Assembly (NCBI GenBank): GCA_964558365.1
Contig: CAZLCC010000007.1
Span: 13,177-77,176 of the forward strand
DNA length: 64,000 nt
Direction: 5' to 3'
DNA from: CAZLCC01 sp964558365
GTDB taxonomy: Bacteria; Patescibacteriota; Saccharimonadia; Saccharimonadales; Saccharimonadaceae
Of this stretch, positions 8,373 to 16,468 are shown piece by piece. Position numbers and translations under genes: made by a program. The first letter of the stretch is position 1. Every line of letters begins with the position of its first letter. The notes under the pieces are model-generated. The model made no database searches. It saw only the letters and a list, made by a program, of their open reading frames with translations, and was not told the DNA's origin.

Positions 8373-10145
8373 TTATGTATTTGCCGCCGATACACGATTT
8401 ACTTCTTCTAGCGTTGTTAGCCCTTGAAGCGCTTTTAACATTCCGTCTTGGCGCATTGTAATCATGCCTTGCTGCACTGCGTAGTTTTCAAGCTGACTAC
8501 TGGTCGCCCGTTGTACAATGAGGCTTTGGATATTCTCGTTAATATCCATCACTTCATACAGCCCAACTCGACCTGCATAGCCACCTGGGGATTTTGGCGT
8601 ATCCTTCCCCTTCACTAAAGTATAAGCGCTTTGGTTAGCTAGAGGCAAATCTTTATAGCCAAGATCGGCCGAATACGCGGCAACATGTGCTGGTGTTGGT
8701 GGCAGAATAGTGCCAATATTTTCGCGAATACTTTGAGTTTCTATCTCTGAAGATTGATAGAGTTCACGCTCTGCTCCAATTCGGCGTACAAGACGCTGAC
8801 CAATGATTGTATTTACTGTTGAAGCAATAAGAAATGGCTCAACGCCCATGTCTAGAAGCCGAGGCAACACACCTGCAGCTGAGTTTGTGTGGAGTGTGCT
8901 AAATACTAAGTGACCAGTTAGTGCTGCTTGCACGGCAAGTTCGGCAGTCTCTTTATCACGAATTTCCCCAACCATCACGATGTCTGGATCTTGACGTAAA
9001 ATAGAGCGAAGTCCTGTTGCAAACGTTAAGCCAACTTCTGGATTTACTTGAATTTGATTCACACCAGGCATTTTATATTCTACTGGGTCTTCTAGCGTTA
9101 CGATATTAACTGTGTCGTTTTTTACTTCCTGAAGTAATGCATAAAGCGTGGTTGATTTACCAGAACCGGTTGGACCAGAGGTAATAATCATACCGTTTGG
9201 CTTTTGAATACCTTGACGAATAGAGCGAAGTGCTCTACCAGCAAAACCCATCTGCTCGATGTTAAAGCTTGAACCAGATTTATCAAGCAAACGAATAACC
9301 ACTTGCTCGCCCCACACCACAGGGCTAATGGCAATACGAAGGTCAACATCTTTACCTGCTAGTTGAACATCAAACTGTCCATCTTGCGGAATGCGATGTT
9401 CATCGATTTTAAGATTACTTAAAATTTTTATACGAGAAACCAGCGCCGGTTCAATTGATTTTGGCAGCTGCATCACCTCGCGCAAAACACCGTCGATTCG
9501 ACAGCGAATCTTGAGCTTATCTTCCAATGGCTCTATGTGGACATCTGAAGCACGGTTACGGACAGCGTGTTCTAAAATTTTGCTTAACGCCCTGCTAATT
9601 GGCGAATCTTGAACAATAGTTTTAATGTTGCCACCTTCAGCCTTTAGTGCCTGTTCAGACTCTGCTTGCACAGCGCTCACCGCTGCATCAACACTAGAAA
9701 AATCAGTTTTATATTGCTCTAAAACACTTCGAATACCATTCTCTGAAGCCATGTAGACTTTTAAGGGGCGACCAATTCTGTTTGATAGATAATCAACTGC
9801 CTGAACGTTGTTGGCATCAATCATAGCCACAGCAAGTCGATTTTGCACTTCGCCAAGCGGCACTGCCATAAAGCGCTCTGCAATATCGACAGAAAGTAGT
9901 GTTAGAACGCGCTGGTCAATTATTGAATCAATAAGATTGACGTACGGCACACCAGAAAGATGGGCTATGCAGTGCGTTAGCGTTTCGTCATCGATTGTGC
10001 CGTCTTCTAGTAAAGAAGAGATAAAAGGTGTGCCAAGTTTTGCAGCTTGCTCCTCGTGCTTTTGCACCGTCTGAGCAGTTGCAAGCCCTTCTTCAACAAG
10101 CAGTTCTTTTAACTTCTCTTGAATGTCATTTGTTAGTAGTGCCAT
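8373..10145 (-). CDS. pilB: Pilus assembly ATPase PilB
   Basis: A 590-aa GspE/PilB ATPase that powers pilin polymerisation. The N-terminal 150 residues form an MshEN-like domain, then ASDVHIEP, Walker A GPTGSGKST, Asp-box LEDPVEYK, Walker B DIVMVGEIRDKET and His-box STLHTNSA. In the usual tetracysteine zinc segment the sequence after RLVRRI is GAERELYQ and the second pair is replaced by KDTPKSPGGYAGR, so all four ligands are missing. It starts 18 bases after the small membrane protein gene and ends twelve bases before pilT. Confidence 0.92.
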   Translation of the reverse strand: MALLTNDIQEKLKELLVEEGLATAQTVQKHEEQAAKLGTPFISSLLEDGTIDDETLTHCIAHLSGVPYVNLIDSIIDQRVLTLLSVDIAERFMAVPLGEVQNRLAVAMIDANNVQAVDYLSNRIGRPLKVYMASENGIRSVLEQYKTDFSSVDAAVSAVQAESEQALKAEGGNIKTIVQDSPISRALSKILEHAVRNRASDVHIEPLEDKLKIRCRIDGVLREVMQLPKSIEPALVSRIKILSNLKIDEHRIPQDGQFDVQLAGKDVDLRIAISPVVWGEQVVIRLLDKSGSSFNIEQMGFAGRALRSIRQGIQKPNGMIITSGPTGSGKSTTLYALLQEVKNDTVNIVTLEDPVEYKMPGVNQIQVNPEVGLTFATGLRSILRQDPDIVMVGEIRDKETAELAVQAALTGHLVFSTLHTNSAAGVLPRLLDMGVEPFLIASTVNTIIGQRLVRRIGAERELYQSSEIETQSIRENIGTILPPTPAHVAAYSADLGYKDLPLANQSAYTLVKGKDTPKSPGGYAGRVGLYEVMDINENIQSLIVQRATSSQLENYAVQQGMITMRQDGMLKALQGLTTLEEVNRVSAANT

Positions 10146-10163
10146 CTTTATATTTTTCTGGCA

Positions 10164-10400
10164 CTAAAACGGCAAATTATTTGCCGACTGGCCAGTCTCC
10201 CTTTCGACGGTTGGGTTGATAGCATTTTTATTGAATATATCGCTACTTGGTTCTTCAATTTCTGAAGTCATTGCTTCGACAGTTTTTACCTGCGTTGCTT
10301 CTTGCTTTGGCTCGCCAATTACCGCTTGCGCAATAAAGTAGGCAAACATTGCGCTTAATGAGGCTATAAGAATAATCATTGCTATATCTGTTTTTTTCAT
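10164..10400 (-). CDS. Small single-pass membrane protein in the pilus operon
   Basis: A 78-aa protein with an N-terminal TM helix (about residues 6-28) and a hydrophilic extracellular tail rich in Glu, Asn and Thr. It overlaps the pilO end by four bases and precedes pilB, the place held by the lipoprotein PilP in diderm pilus operons. It has no lipobox and no detectable PilP similarity, as expected in an organism without an outer-membrane secretin. I do not recognise the family. A partner of PilN/PilO is an inference from position. Confidence 0.6.
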   Translation of the reverse strand: MKKTDIAMIILIASLSAMFAYFIAQAVIGEPKQEATQVKTVEAMTSEIEEPSSDIFNKNAINPTVERETGQSANNLPF

Positions 10401-11086
10401 GGTGCCACCGTCTTATTTGTTAATTCTAATGATTTCGCTGGTTGGTAAAAAGTACGTGCTTGAATTGAAGCCGTAACTTTGCCACCCTCGCCTGCCTGTA
10501 GAGATAACGAATCGATTTGAATTGGGCGGATAGATCGGTCGAAGCGTTTTAGTATTTCTTGAATATCTTTATCGCTACCAGTGATAGTAAAGCTGAATGC
10601 TAGCTCCTGAGCGCCTTCTGGTATAGCTGTACCAGCTACCTCTTCACCTTCTTCAGCAGTACTGCTTGAAAGTGAATTAATAGTGATATTTTCAGGTGTT
10701 CCAAGTCCTGAAAGAAGCACTGATTGCAGCGAGGAACCAAAGCCAATATCATCTGCGACATATGGCAAGGCATCAAAGATCACTGAAAGGTTGTTTTGGT
10801 CTGCCTTAGCGCGTGCATCAGTTAAGTTTGGATTGGCTATTAGTTTTTCAACCTCTTTCTTTAATTCTGGAGCCGTATCTATATTGTCTTGCAGCATGTT
10901 GTTTGTCTCCGCTTTTGCGGCGATAATCTTAGTTTGAAACACCATTTGTTTAATCAAAAAGATACTCGCCACCAACGCAAAGGCAACAACGACCGAAGCG
11001 CCAGCTACCCACAAAAACATCATTTTATTAGAGTGAGCAATTTGCTGCCGTTTACCCGTAAGCACTGCTTTCTTTGCCTTCGCCAT
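10397..11086 (-). CDS. pilO: Pilus alignment protein PilO-like
   Basis: A 229-aa bitopic protein: a short basic cytoplasmic segment, TM helix near residues 25-50, then a coiled-coil stretch (about 55-95) and an extracellular alpha/beta domain. Conserved features such as AFSFTITGSDKDIQEILKRF and a closing RTFYQP match the PilO ferredoxin-like fold. With PilN it forms the membrane platform that links PilM-PilB to the rest of the machine. It starts two bases after the pilN stop. Confidence 0.78.
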   Translation of the reverse strand: MAKAKKAVLTGKRQQIAHSNKMMFLWVAGASVVVAFALVASIFLIKQMVFQTKIIAAKAETNNMLQDNIDTAPELKKEVEKLIANPNLTDARAKADQNNLSVIFDALPYVADDIGFGSSLQSVLLSGLGTPENITINSLSSSTAEEGEEVAGTAIPEGAQELAFSFTITGSDKDIQEILKRFDRSIRPIQIDSLSLQAGEGGKVTASIQARTFYQPAKSLELTNKTVAP

Positions 11087-11088
11087 AA

Positions 11089-11814
11089 CTATTGCTCCTC
11101 TCCTTCTCGGTTCGACGCACCAAATACCGATGAAGACTGCTGTGCAGATGGAGTTGTGTTCTTTTTCGGAACTCGTACAGTTGGCGCTGGCGTGCCCTCT
11201 GGCATACGTTTGAAGGCATTTTCGTCATAGGTAAGCGTTGCTTTAAAAACAGTTACCTGATTACCATCTGCATCCTCCCCTAAGCCAACGTCAGAGATAG
11301 CAATTTTAGAAAAGAGCTTTGTCTTGATGGACTGCTTTGCTTCATCTGTATAGACGAGCTCTGCGTTGCTTAGTGTATCTTTAAAAACAGCAACCGCTTT
11401 ATAGTCTTTTGCATAGCCTTCGAGTGTGATTGTGCCTTCTTCACTATTTATATCAAGCTTTGAAATTTTAACTGTGTTTGGCTGCGCTGGATTAAGAATT
11501 GGAAGATAGGTAAATAGACGAGAGTAAATTTGCTTTTGATCGTGTAATTCTGGCAATGTTTTGAGCTGGTTTTGGATTGTTAAATTTCGTGCCAGGTTAT
11601 CAGTTTTTTGTAGTTTTTCTGCTCTGTCTTTAATACTGCCATCAAGTAGCCCATTGGTCGCAGCCTGAACAACATAAACCGTAAAGGCAAAGAAGATGAC
11701 AACGCCAATTGCTGCAATGCTGGTGATAATCATGATGATAGTAATTTTGCGGCTCAAACGCTGAGAACGAACAAATTCTTGTTTTACATCTGGCAAAAGA
11801 TTGAGTTCAATCAT
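11089..11814 (-). CDS. pilN: Pilus alignment protein PilN
   Basis: A 241-aa bitopic protein whose N-terminus MIELNLLPDVKQE carries the INLLP-type motif that binds PilM. A TM helix follows (about residues 24-50) and then the extracellular ferredoxin-like domain with GYAKDYKAVAVFKDTL. The C-terminus is a low-complexity Thr/Ser/Glu tail. It overlaps the pilM stop by four bases, which fits co-translation and the direct PilM-PilN contact. Confidence 0.85.
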   Translation of the reverse strand: MIELNLLPDVKQEFVRSQRLSRKITIIMIITSIAAIGVVIFFAFTVYVVQAATNGLLDGSIKDRAEKLQKTDNLARNLTIQNQLKTLPELHDQKQIYSRLFTYLPILNPAQPNTVKISKLDINSEEGTITLEGYAKDYKAVAVFKDTLSNAELVYTDEAKQSIKTKLFSKIAISDVGLGEDADGNQVTVFKATLTYDENAFKRMPEGTPAPTVRVPKKNTTPSAQQSSSVFGASNREGEEQ

Positions 11815-12860
11815 AGTGATTTAGTCCTTTGTGCCAAACCAATTGCAACACCAAACTGCATTGCAACAGGCTGTAATTTATCTTTATCGGTATTAGAAAC
11901 TTTAACCTTTTGCCATGGGTTAGCGATCACGCTCTTGAGTGATGTTTTAGATGAAAGATAATTTGCAAAATTAGGAATTGAACCGCCATAGCCAGTAAGT
12001 AACATTTCGCCAACCGCTGCATGTGGATATCGAGTTTGGAAAAACTTAATGGACTTATTAATCTCAGAAACAAACTGATCTAGACTACCTTCTAGCGCAC
12101 GAACTACCTGACCTTCAAGCCTATCGGGCGCAAGCCCAAACTTTAAAATAAACTGGCGCGCCTGTGCTTCTTCAACGCTAAGATTTTGTGCCGCAGACTT
12201 AACCAACGAATTTAGCCCCATTGGCATTGAGCGAACAAGCCGTGGCATGGTGCCATATGTCATTACAAGATCTGTTGCCACATCGCCAATATCAAGAACG
12301 AGCTCTGCATTTTGCGCAGTTGCCGGAAGTAGCGAACGCACAAGTGCAATTGGGTCCGGTTCTGCCGCCACCACGTTCAACCCCAAACCTTCAAGCATAT
12401 CGAGTCGTGCCTCATTGTAAGTATTTGCAACACTTGTAATTAACACCTCTGCTTTTGCCGGGTCATGTAAAGATTGACCTAGTAATGCATAGTCTAATTT
12501 CACTTCATCAATTGGCATTGGAATAAATTGCTCTGCCTGATATTTAATTGTCGCCTTTAGTTCCTCTTCAGTTACTTTTGGCACATCAACCACTGTGGCA
12601 AACGTTTTATTTGAAGGAATACCGACCACCACATCTCTAGTAGAAATGCCACTTTGGCCAAGCGCCGTCATAATAACTTCGCCTAGTTTACGCTGTGATT
12701 CAGGTGAATCGCTAACACTAATTTTTGCGTCCACAGGGGCATAACCGTACTTATAAAGTGCCCACGAATCACCACCCTGATTTTTTAATTGAACCAGACG
12801 CACCGCCGTTGTCCCGATATCAAGCGCGAAGAAATCGCCCACCGCTTTAAATAGTTTCAT
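11811..12860 (-). CDS. pilM: Pilus actin-like ATPase PilM
   Basis: A 349-aa protein of the FtsA/PilM actin-like fold. It begins MKLFKAVGDFFALDIGTTAVRLV, with a phosphate-1 DIGTTAVR loop, and has phosphate-2 LDIGDVATDLV and the adenosine motif LLTGYGGSIPN. It binds the PilN N-terminus and scaffolds PilB. The ATG at 12860 is chosen because TATAAT lies nine bases upstream and no SD is present; the in-frame start at 12884 lies upstream of that -10 box. It is the first gene of the operon. Confidence 0.88.
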   Translation of the reverse strand: MKLFKAVGDFFALDIGTTAVRLVQLKNQGGDSWALYKYGYAPVDAKISVSDSPESQRKLGEVIMTALGQSGISTRDVVVGIPSNKTFATVVDVPKVTEEELKATIKYQAEQFIPMPIDEVKLDYALLGQSLHDPAKAEVLITSVANTYNEARLDMLEGLGLNVVAAEPDPIALVRSLLPATAQNAELVLDIGDVATDLVMTYGTMPRLVRSMPMGLNSLVKSAAQNLSVEEAQARQFILKFGLAPDRLEGQVVRALEGSLDQFVSEINKSIKFFQTRYPHAAVGEMLLTGYGGSIPNFANYLSSKTSLKSVIANPWQKVKVSNTDKDKLQPVAMQFGVAIGLAQRTKSL

Positions 12861-12869
12861 ATTACGCCT

Positions 12870-12899
12870 ATTATACATAAGCATTACCCAAGATTACAA
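12870..12899 (-). promoter_or_regulatory. Promoter of the type IV pilus operon
   Basis: TTGTAA (12899-12894), an 18-base spacer and TATAAT (12875-12870) on the minus strand. The -10 ends nine bases before the pilM ATG, so the transcript should have a leader of two to three bases or none. Confidence 0.6.
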
Positions 12900-12954
12900 G
12901 CGAACGCATATCTGTTTTTAGGTATTTACTATGGAGTAGCAAAGCTCTCTCTGT

Positions 12955-12960
12955 TAAAAT
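12955..12960 (+). promoter_or_regulatory. -10 element of ychF
   Basis: TAAAAT preceded by TGT forms an extended -10 that ends ten bases before the ychF ATG. No SD is present, so a nearly leaderless mRNA is expected. Confidence 0.5.
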
Positions 12961-12970
12961 AGATTGAGTT

Positions 12971-14047
12971 ATGAGTTTATCTATTGGGATCGTTGGTCTT
13001 CCAAACGTCGGTAAGTCGACGCTTTTTAATGCACTCACAAAAAATAATATTCTAGCGGCTAACTACCCTTTTGCAACTATTGAACCAAATACTGGCATTG
13101 TGGCCGTGCCAGACGAACGGCTAGAAAAATTACGTGAAATATATAACGCGCAAAAAATAATTCCAGCATCAGTGAAATTTGTTGATATTGCTGGGCTTGT
13201 TGCTGGCGCGAGTAAAGGCGAAGGCTTGGGTAATAAGTTTTTAGCCAACATTCGTGAATGCGATGCAATTGTGCATGTTGTGCGTGCCTTTGAAGATAGT
13301 GACGTAGTTCATGTTGATAATAAAGTTGAGCCTAAGAGTGACATAGAGATTATCAACACTGAATTAATTTTGGCAGACCTACAAACACTCGAGAATCGCT
13401 TACCAAAACTAGAGAAAGAATCTCGCGCCAAACCAGCACTTCGACCTCAAGTAGAATATCTGAACACATTATTTGCTCACCTTGAAAAAGGCTTGCCTCT
13501 CTCTCATTTAGATAAGCTTGAGCATGAACATATTAGAGAGCTTCACCTCCTTACTGCAAAACCAACTATTTACCTTTTTAATGTAGATGAAGCGACACTT
13601 GCAGATACGGCCAAGCGCGAAGCATTAAAAAATATTGTAGCTCCTGCTGAAGCAACCTTTATTTGCGCAAAGCTTGAGGAAGAACTGCAAGGCTTGGACG
13701 AAGCAGATGCCAAAGAGCTACTTGAAAGTTACGGCTCTACTGAAATAGGTTTAAAGCAATTAATCCATGCTGCCTACAACACACTAGGACTACAGAGTTA
13801 TTTAACTGCTGGCGAAAAGGAAATTCGTGCCTGGACAGTGAAAAAAGGTGCAACTGCACCACAAGCAGCCGGTGTTATTCATTCTGATTTTGAAAAAGGT
13901 TTTATTGCTGCACAAATTGTTGATTATAACGATCTTGTTGCCGCAGGCTCTGAAAGTAAGGCGCGCGACGCAGGAAAAATCCGTACCGAAGGCAAAGACT
14001 ATATTATGCAGCCTGACGATGTAGTTGAGTTTCGCTTTAACGTATAG
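12971..14047 (+). CDS. ychF: Redox-regulated ATPase YchF (Obg family)
   Basis: A 358-aa OBG-family nucleotidase of normal length. The G1 motif is LPNVGKSTLFNALT, G3 is VDIAGLVAGASKGEGLGN, and the NKxD base-specificity motif is replaced by NVDE, as in YchF proteins that prefer ATP. The C-terminal TGS domain starts near residue 275 (LQSYLTAGEKEIRAW) and closes with IMQPDDVVEFRFNV. It associates with ribosomes. It converges on tlyA, whose stop lies within its last 11 bases. Confidence 0.95.
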   Translation: MSLSIGIVGLPNVGKSTLFNALTKNNILAANYPFATIEPNTGIVAVPDERLEKLREIYNAQKIIPASVKFVDIAGLVAGASKGEGLGNKFLANIRECDAIVHVVRAFEDSDVVHVDNKVEPKSDIEIINTELILADLQTLENRLPKLEKESRAKPALRPQVEYLNTLFAHLEKGLPLSHLDKLEHEHIRELHLLTAKPTIYLFNVDEATLADTAKREALKNIVAPAEATFICAKLEEELQGLDEADAKELLESYGSTEIGLKQLIHAAYNTLGLQSYLTAGEKEIRAWTVKKGATAPQAAGVIHSDFEKGFIAAQIVDYNDLVAAGSESKARDAGKIRTEGKDYIMQPDDVVEFRFNV

Positions 14048-14756
14048 CTTTTAACAAATAAAATCTCTCTTGATTGCCTTTGGCGCCACTGACCTCACTG
14101 TCTGCTTTATCTTGAATAACAAAATAGTGCTTAGCCCATACTTCAAAATCTTTTAGAATCTGACGACGAATTGTATCATTCTTAATAACGCCTTTACTGG
14201 CCTGGTTTCTTCCCGCCTCAAACTGCGGCTTTACCATCGCAACAATTTGCGTTGAGCCATTCGCTAAGTTCCTTGCAATATGTGGCAATACTTCACGCAG
14301 AGAGATGAACGAGACATCAATCACAATAATATCTGGTTTCTCTTTTAAATTAACGTCTCGGATATCTGTTTTTTCGCGAAGATCAATGCGCTCATCACCG
14401 CGTAAACTCGGATGCATTTGGTCTGTACCAACATCAACCGCTATCACCTGCTTTGCGCCATGCTGCAAAGCAAAATCAGTAAAACCACCCGTGCTTGAAC
14501 CAACATCAAGCATTGTCTTTTCTTTAAACTTTAGCTTCAGAGAGCTCGCAACACTCGCCAGCTTAAGCCCAGCACGAGAAACATATTGATTAGGCGCTTC
14601 AAGCGTAATCTTCACCTGTTCAGACGCAAAAAAACCAGGCTTGGTTATCGTCTTACCATCAACTTTTACTTTGCCCAGTTTTATCCAATTTTCTGCCTGC
14701 GAACGTGAAGAAACAAGCATTTGCTGCACCATCGCCTGGTCAAGCCGCTGTTTCAT
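14037..14756 (-). CDS. tlyA: TlyA-family rRNA 2'-O-methyltransferase
   Basis: A 239-aa protein: N-terminal S4 RNA-binding domain (residues 1-60, with SRSQAENWIKLGKV) followed by an FtsJ-like Rossmann methyltransferase. The SAM motif is MLDVGSSTGGFTDFAL, and the K-D-K-E-like tetrad is suggested by YVSRAGLKL, VIDVSFISL and MVKPQFEAG. It probably 2'-O-methylates cytidines in rRNA. It starts one base after the efp stop and closes the rpsF-ssb-rpsR-efp operon. Some members are annotated as haemolysins, but the rRNA role fits the context better. Confidence 0.88.
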   Translation of the reverse strand: MKQRLDQAMVQQMLVSSRSQAENWIKLGKVKVDGKTITKPGFFASEQVKITLEAPNQYVSRAGLKLASVASSLKLKFKEKTMLDVGSSTGGFTDFALQHGAKQVIAVDVGTDQMHPSLRGDERIDLREKTDIRDVNLKEKPDIIVIDVSFISLREVLPHIARNLANGSTQIVAMVKPQFEAGRNQASKGVIKNDTIRRQILKDFEVWAKHYFVIQDKADSEVSGAKGNQERFYLLKAIR

Positions 14757-14757
14757 A

Positions 14758-15321
14758 TTAGCCTTTTTTACGTTCTAAATATTCGCCAGTTCGCGTATCA
14801 ACTTTGATAACATCGCCCTGCTTAATAAACGCCGGTACTTTTACCGTTATGCCTGTTTCAAGTTTTGCATCTTTTAACACACTACTCGTTGTGTCGCCTT
14901 TTACGACATTTTCTGCATACGTTACTTCAAGAAATAAATTCTTTGGCAACTCAACATTGATAACTGCTCCGTTAAAAGATTGTAGCCCTACGCTGTCACC
15001 TTCTTTTAGATAGCCTTTTGCATCTTCAACCAGTGATTTATTAAGTGGAAATTGCTCAAACGTTTCTGGATTCATAAAGTGGAATTCATCACCATCGACA
15101 TAGAGATATTGCACCGTTTGCGTTGAAACATCGGCTGGCTCAATTTTATCTGCACCTTTAAATGTTTTTGGGATAACATTACCATCAACCAAGTTCTTCA
15201 AACGAACATTTACGATACTTCCACCACGCCCCATTACTTTTTGAGCATAGTCGATCACCTTAAACGGCTTACCGTCCAGTTGAACAATCGTACCCTTTTT
15301 TAGATCCGTTGGTTGATACAT
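14758..15321 (-). CDS. efp: Elongation factor P
   Basis: A 187-aa EF-P of normal length with three OB-like beta-barrel domains. It relieves ribosome stalling at consecutive prolines. The domain I loop that reaches the peptidyl-transferase centre reads KVMGRGGSIV, with Arg at residue 32, instead of the lysine modified by EpmA in E. coli. Arg32 is the position rhamnosylated by EarP in some proteobacteria, but the usual proline before the tip is Met here. No modification enzyme is encoded nearby. It lies eleven bases after rpsR. Confidence 0.93.
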   Translation of the reverse strand: MYQPTDLKKGTIVQLDGKPFKVIDYAQKVMGRGGSIVNVRLKNLVDGNVIPKTFKGADKIEPADVSTQTVQYLYVDGDEFHFMNPETFEQFPLNKSLVEDAKGYLKEGDSVGLQSFNGAVINVELPKNLFLEVTYAENVVKGDTTSSVLKDAKLETGITVKVPAFIKQGDVIKVDTRTGEYLERKKG

Positions 15322-15332
15322 AGCGTACTCTC

Positions 15333-15539
15333 TTAGTTGCTTGCAACAAATGGAAGCAGCGCTAGATGCCGCGCGCGCTTGATTGCTGTTGCGAGCTGGC
15401 GCTGCTGCTTTGCACTAAGACCAGTTTTTGTAATCGGCTCAATCTGCCCATATGCATTTACGTAACGCTGCAATGTTTTTGTATCTTTATAGTCAAAATA
15501 AGATGGTGTATCTTTTTTAAACTTTCGTGGTTTTGCCAT
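15333..15539 (-). CDS. rpsR: Ribosomal protein bS18
   Basis: A 68-aa small-subunit protein, slightly short for the family. The YFDYKDTKTLQRYVNAYGQIEPITKTGLSAKQQ region is cited by its landmarks FDYKD, LQRY and GKI-like GQIEP, all bS18 signatures. The N-terminal cysteines of zinc-binding forms are absent. It pairs with bS6 on the platform of the 30S subunit. It is encoded with ssb and rpsF in the widespread rpsF-ssb-rpsR order. Confidence 0.93.
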   Translation of the reverse strand: MAKPRKFKKDTPSYFDYKDTKTLQRYVNAYGQIEPITKTGLSAKQQRQLATAIKRARHLALLPFVASN

Positions 15540-15568
15540 TATTCTATAAAACTCCTAATTAAAACTTA

Positions 15569-16018
15569 TTAAAATGGGATCTCTGAAAGATCTATTGGTT
15601 TGTCATCTATATCTTCAATCACAACATCGTCGCTCTTCTTTTTTGCTGCTGGAGCTGAATCTGCTGCTTTTGGTGCTGCGCCTGCAGAATCACCTGCTGG
15701 ACCATCAAGAAACGTAACGTCGGTTGCAACAACTTCAACGCGTGAGCGTTTTTTACCTGTCTCTTTGTCGTCCCAACTATCTTGGCGAAGACGACCCTGC
15801 ACGAGGCAACGACGACCCTTGCTTAGATATTGATTTACAAGATCACCAAGCTTATCCCACGCAGTAACATCAAAGAAATCTGCTGTGTCATCTTGGCTAA
15901 ACTGACGGTCAACCGCAAGCGAAAAGCTACAAACGCTTTTGCCACTTGGTGTTGTGCGAAGCTCTGGATCACGAGTAAGGCGACCCATTAAGATTACTTG
16001 GTTAATACTTTTTGCCAT
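15569..16018 (-). CDS. ssb: Single-stranded DNA-binding protein
   Basis: A 149-aa SSB. Residues 1-108 form the OB fold (NQVILMGRLTRDPELR, CSFSLAVDR, DFFDVTAWDKLGDL, GRRCLVQGRLR). A short linker rich in Ala and Asp leads to the acidic tail ending LSEIPF, a variant of the usual DDDIPF that recruits repair and replication partners. It lies between rpsF and rpsR with five bases after the rpsF stop. Confidence 0.95.
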   Translation of the reverse strand: MAKSINQVILMGRLTRDPELRTTPSGKSVCSFSLAVDRQFSQDDTADFFDVTAWDKLGDLVNQYLSKGRRCLVQGRLRQDSWDDKETGKKRSRVEVVATDVTFLDGPAGDSAGAAPKAADSAPAAKKKSDDVVIEDIDDKPIDLSEIPF

Positions 16019-16023
16019 AAGAC

Positions 16024-16368
16024 CTACTCCTTATTAGACTCTTCGTCTTTATTACTTTCGGCTTCCTGCAATTTTGCTTTTGTCTTTTCGTCTACCATGA
16101 CCAAAAGATAGCGCAGTACTTCATCTGTAATGTTAAGTGTGTTAGAAATTTTTGCTACTGCTTCTGATGGTAGCTTTACGGCAAAGCAAATATAAACAGC
16201 AAAATTCTCTTTTTTAATTGGATATGCAAGCTTTCGCTTACCCCAATTATCTTCTTTTACTATTTCTCCACCATTTGACGTAACAACTTTACGTACTTTT
16301 TCTAGTGGCGCATCAAGATCCATTTCAAGATCTGGGTGCAACAGAACGGTTAGTTCATATTCTCGCAT
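16024..16368 (-). CDS. rpsF: Ribosomal protein bS6
   Basis: A 114-aa bS6 with MREYELTVLLHPDL at the start and KRKLAYPIKKENFAVYIC in the middle, and a Lys/Glu-rich tail. The ATG has a strong SD (AAAGGAGG, 16381-16374), so this operon uses canonical initiation. It is the first gene of rpsF-ssb-rpsR-efp-tlyA. Confidence 0.94.
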   Translation of the reverse strand: MREYELTVLLHPDLEMDLDAPLEKVRKVVTSNGGEIVKEDNWGKRKLAYPIKKENFAVYICFAVKLPSEAVAKISNTLNITDEVLRYLLVMVDEKTKAKLQEAESNKDEESNKE

Positions 16369-16379
16369 GTTTCCTCCTT

Positions 16380-16400
16380 TGGAATCCTTTAGCGGATACT
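16380..16400 (-). promoter_or_regulatory. Possible bS6:bS18 leader hairpin
   Basis: The rpsF leader contains ATCC and GGAT separated by GCTAAA, with CCG at the junction, just upstream of the SD. bS6:bS18 is known in several bacteria to bind a CCG-containing hairpin in this position and repress its own operon. The stem is short, so this is a suggestion only. Confidence 0.3.
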
Positions 16401-16468
16401 TAAATCACACTGTTTAAGCTGAAGTTAATAATACTTATATTCTACTATTTATAGAGATAAACGTCAAT

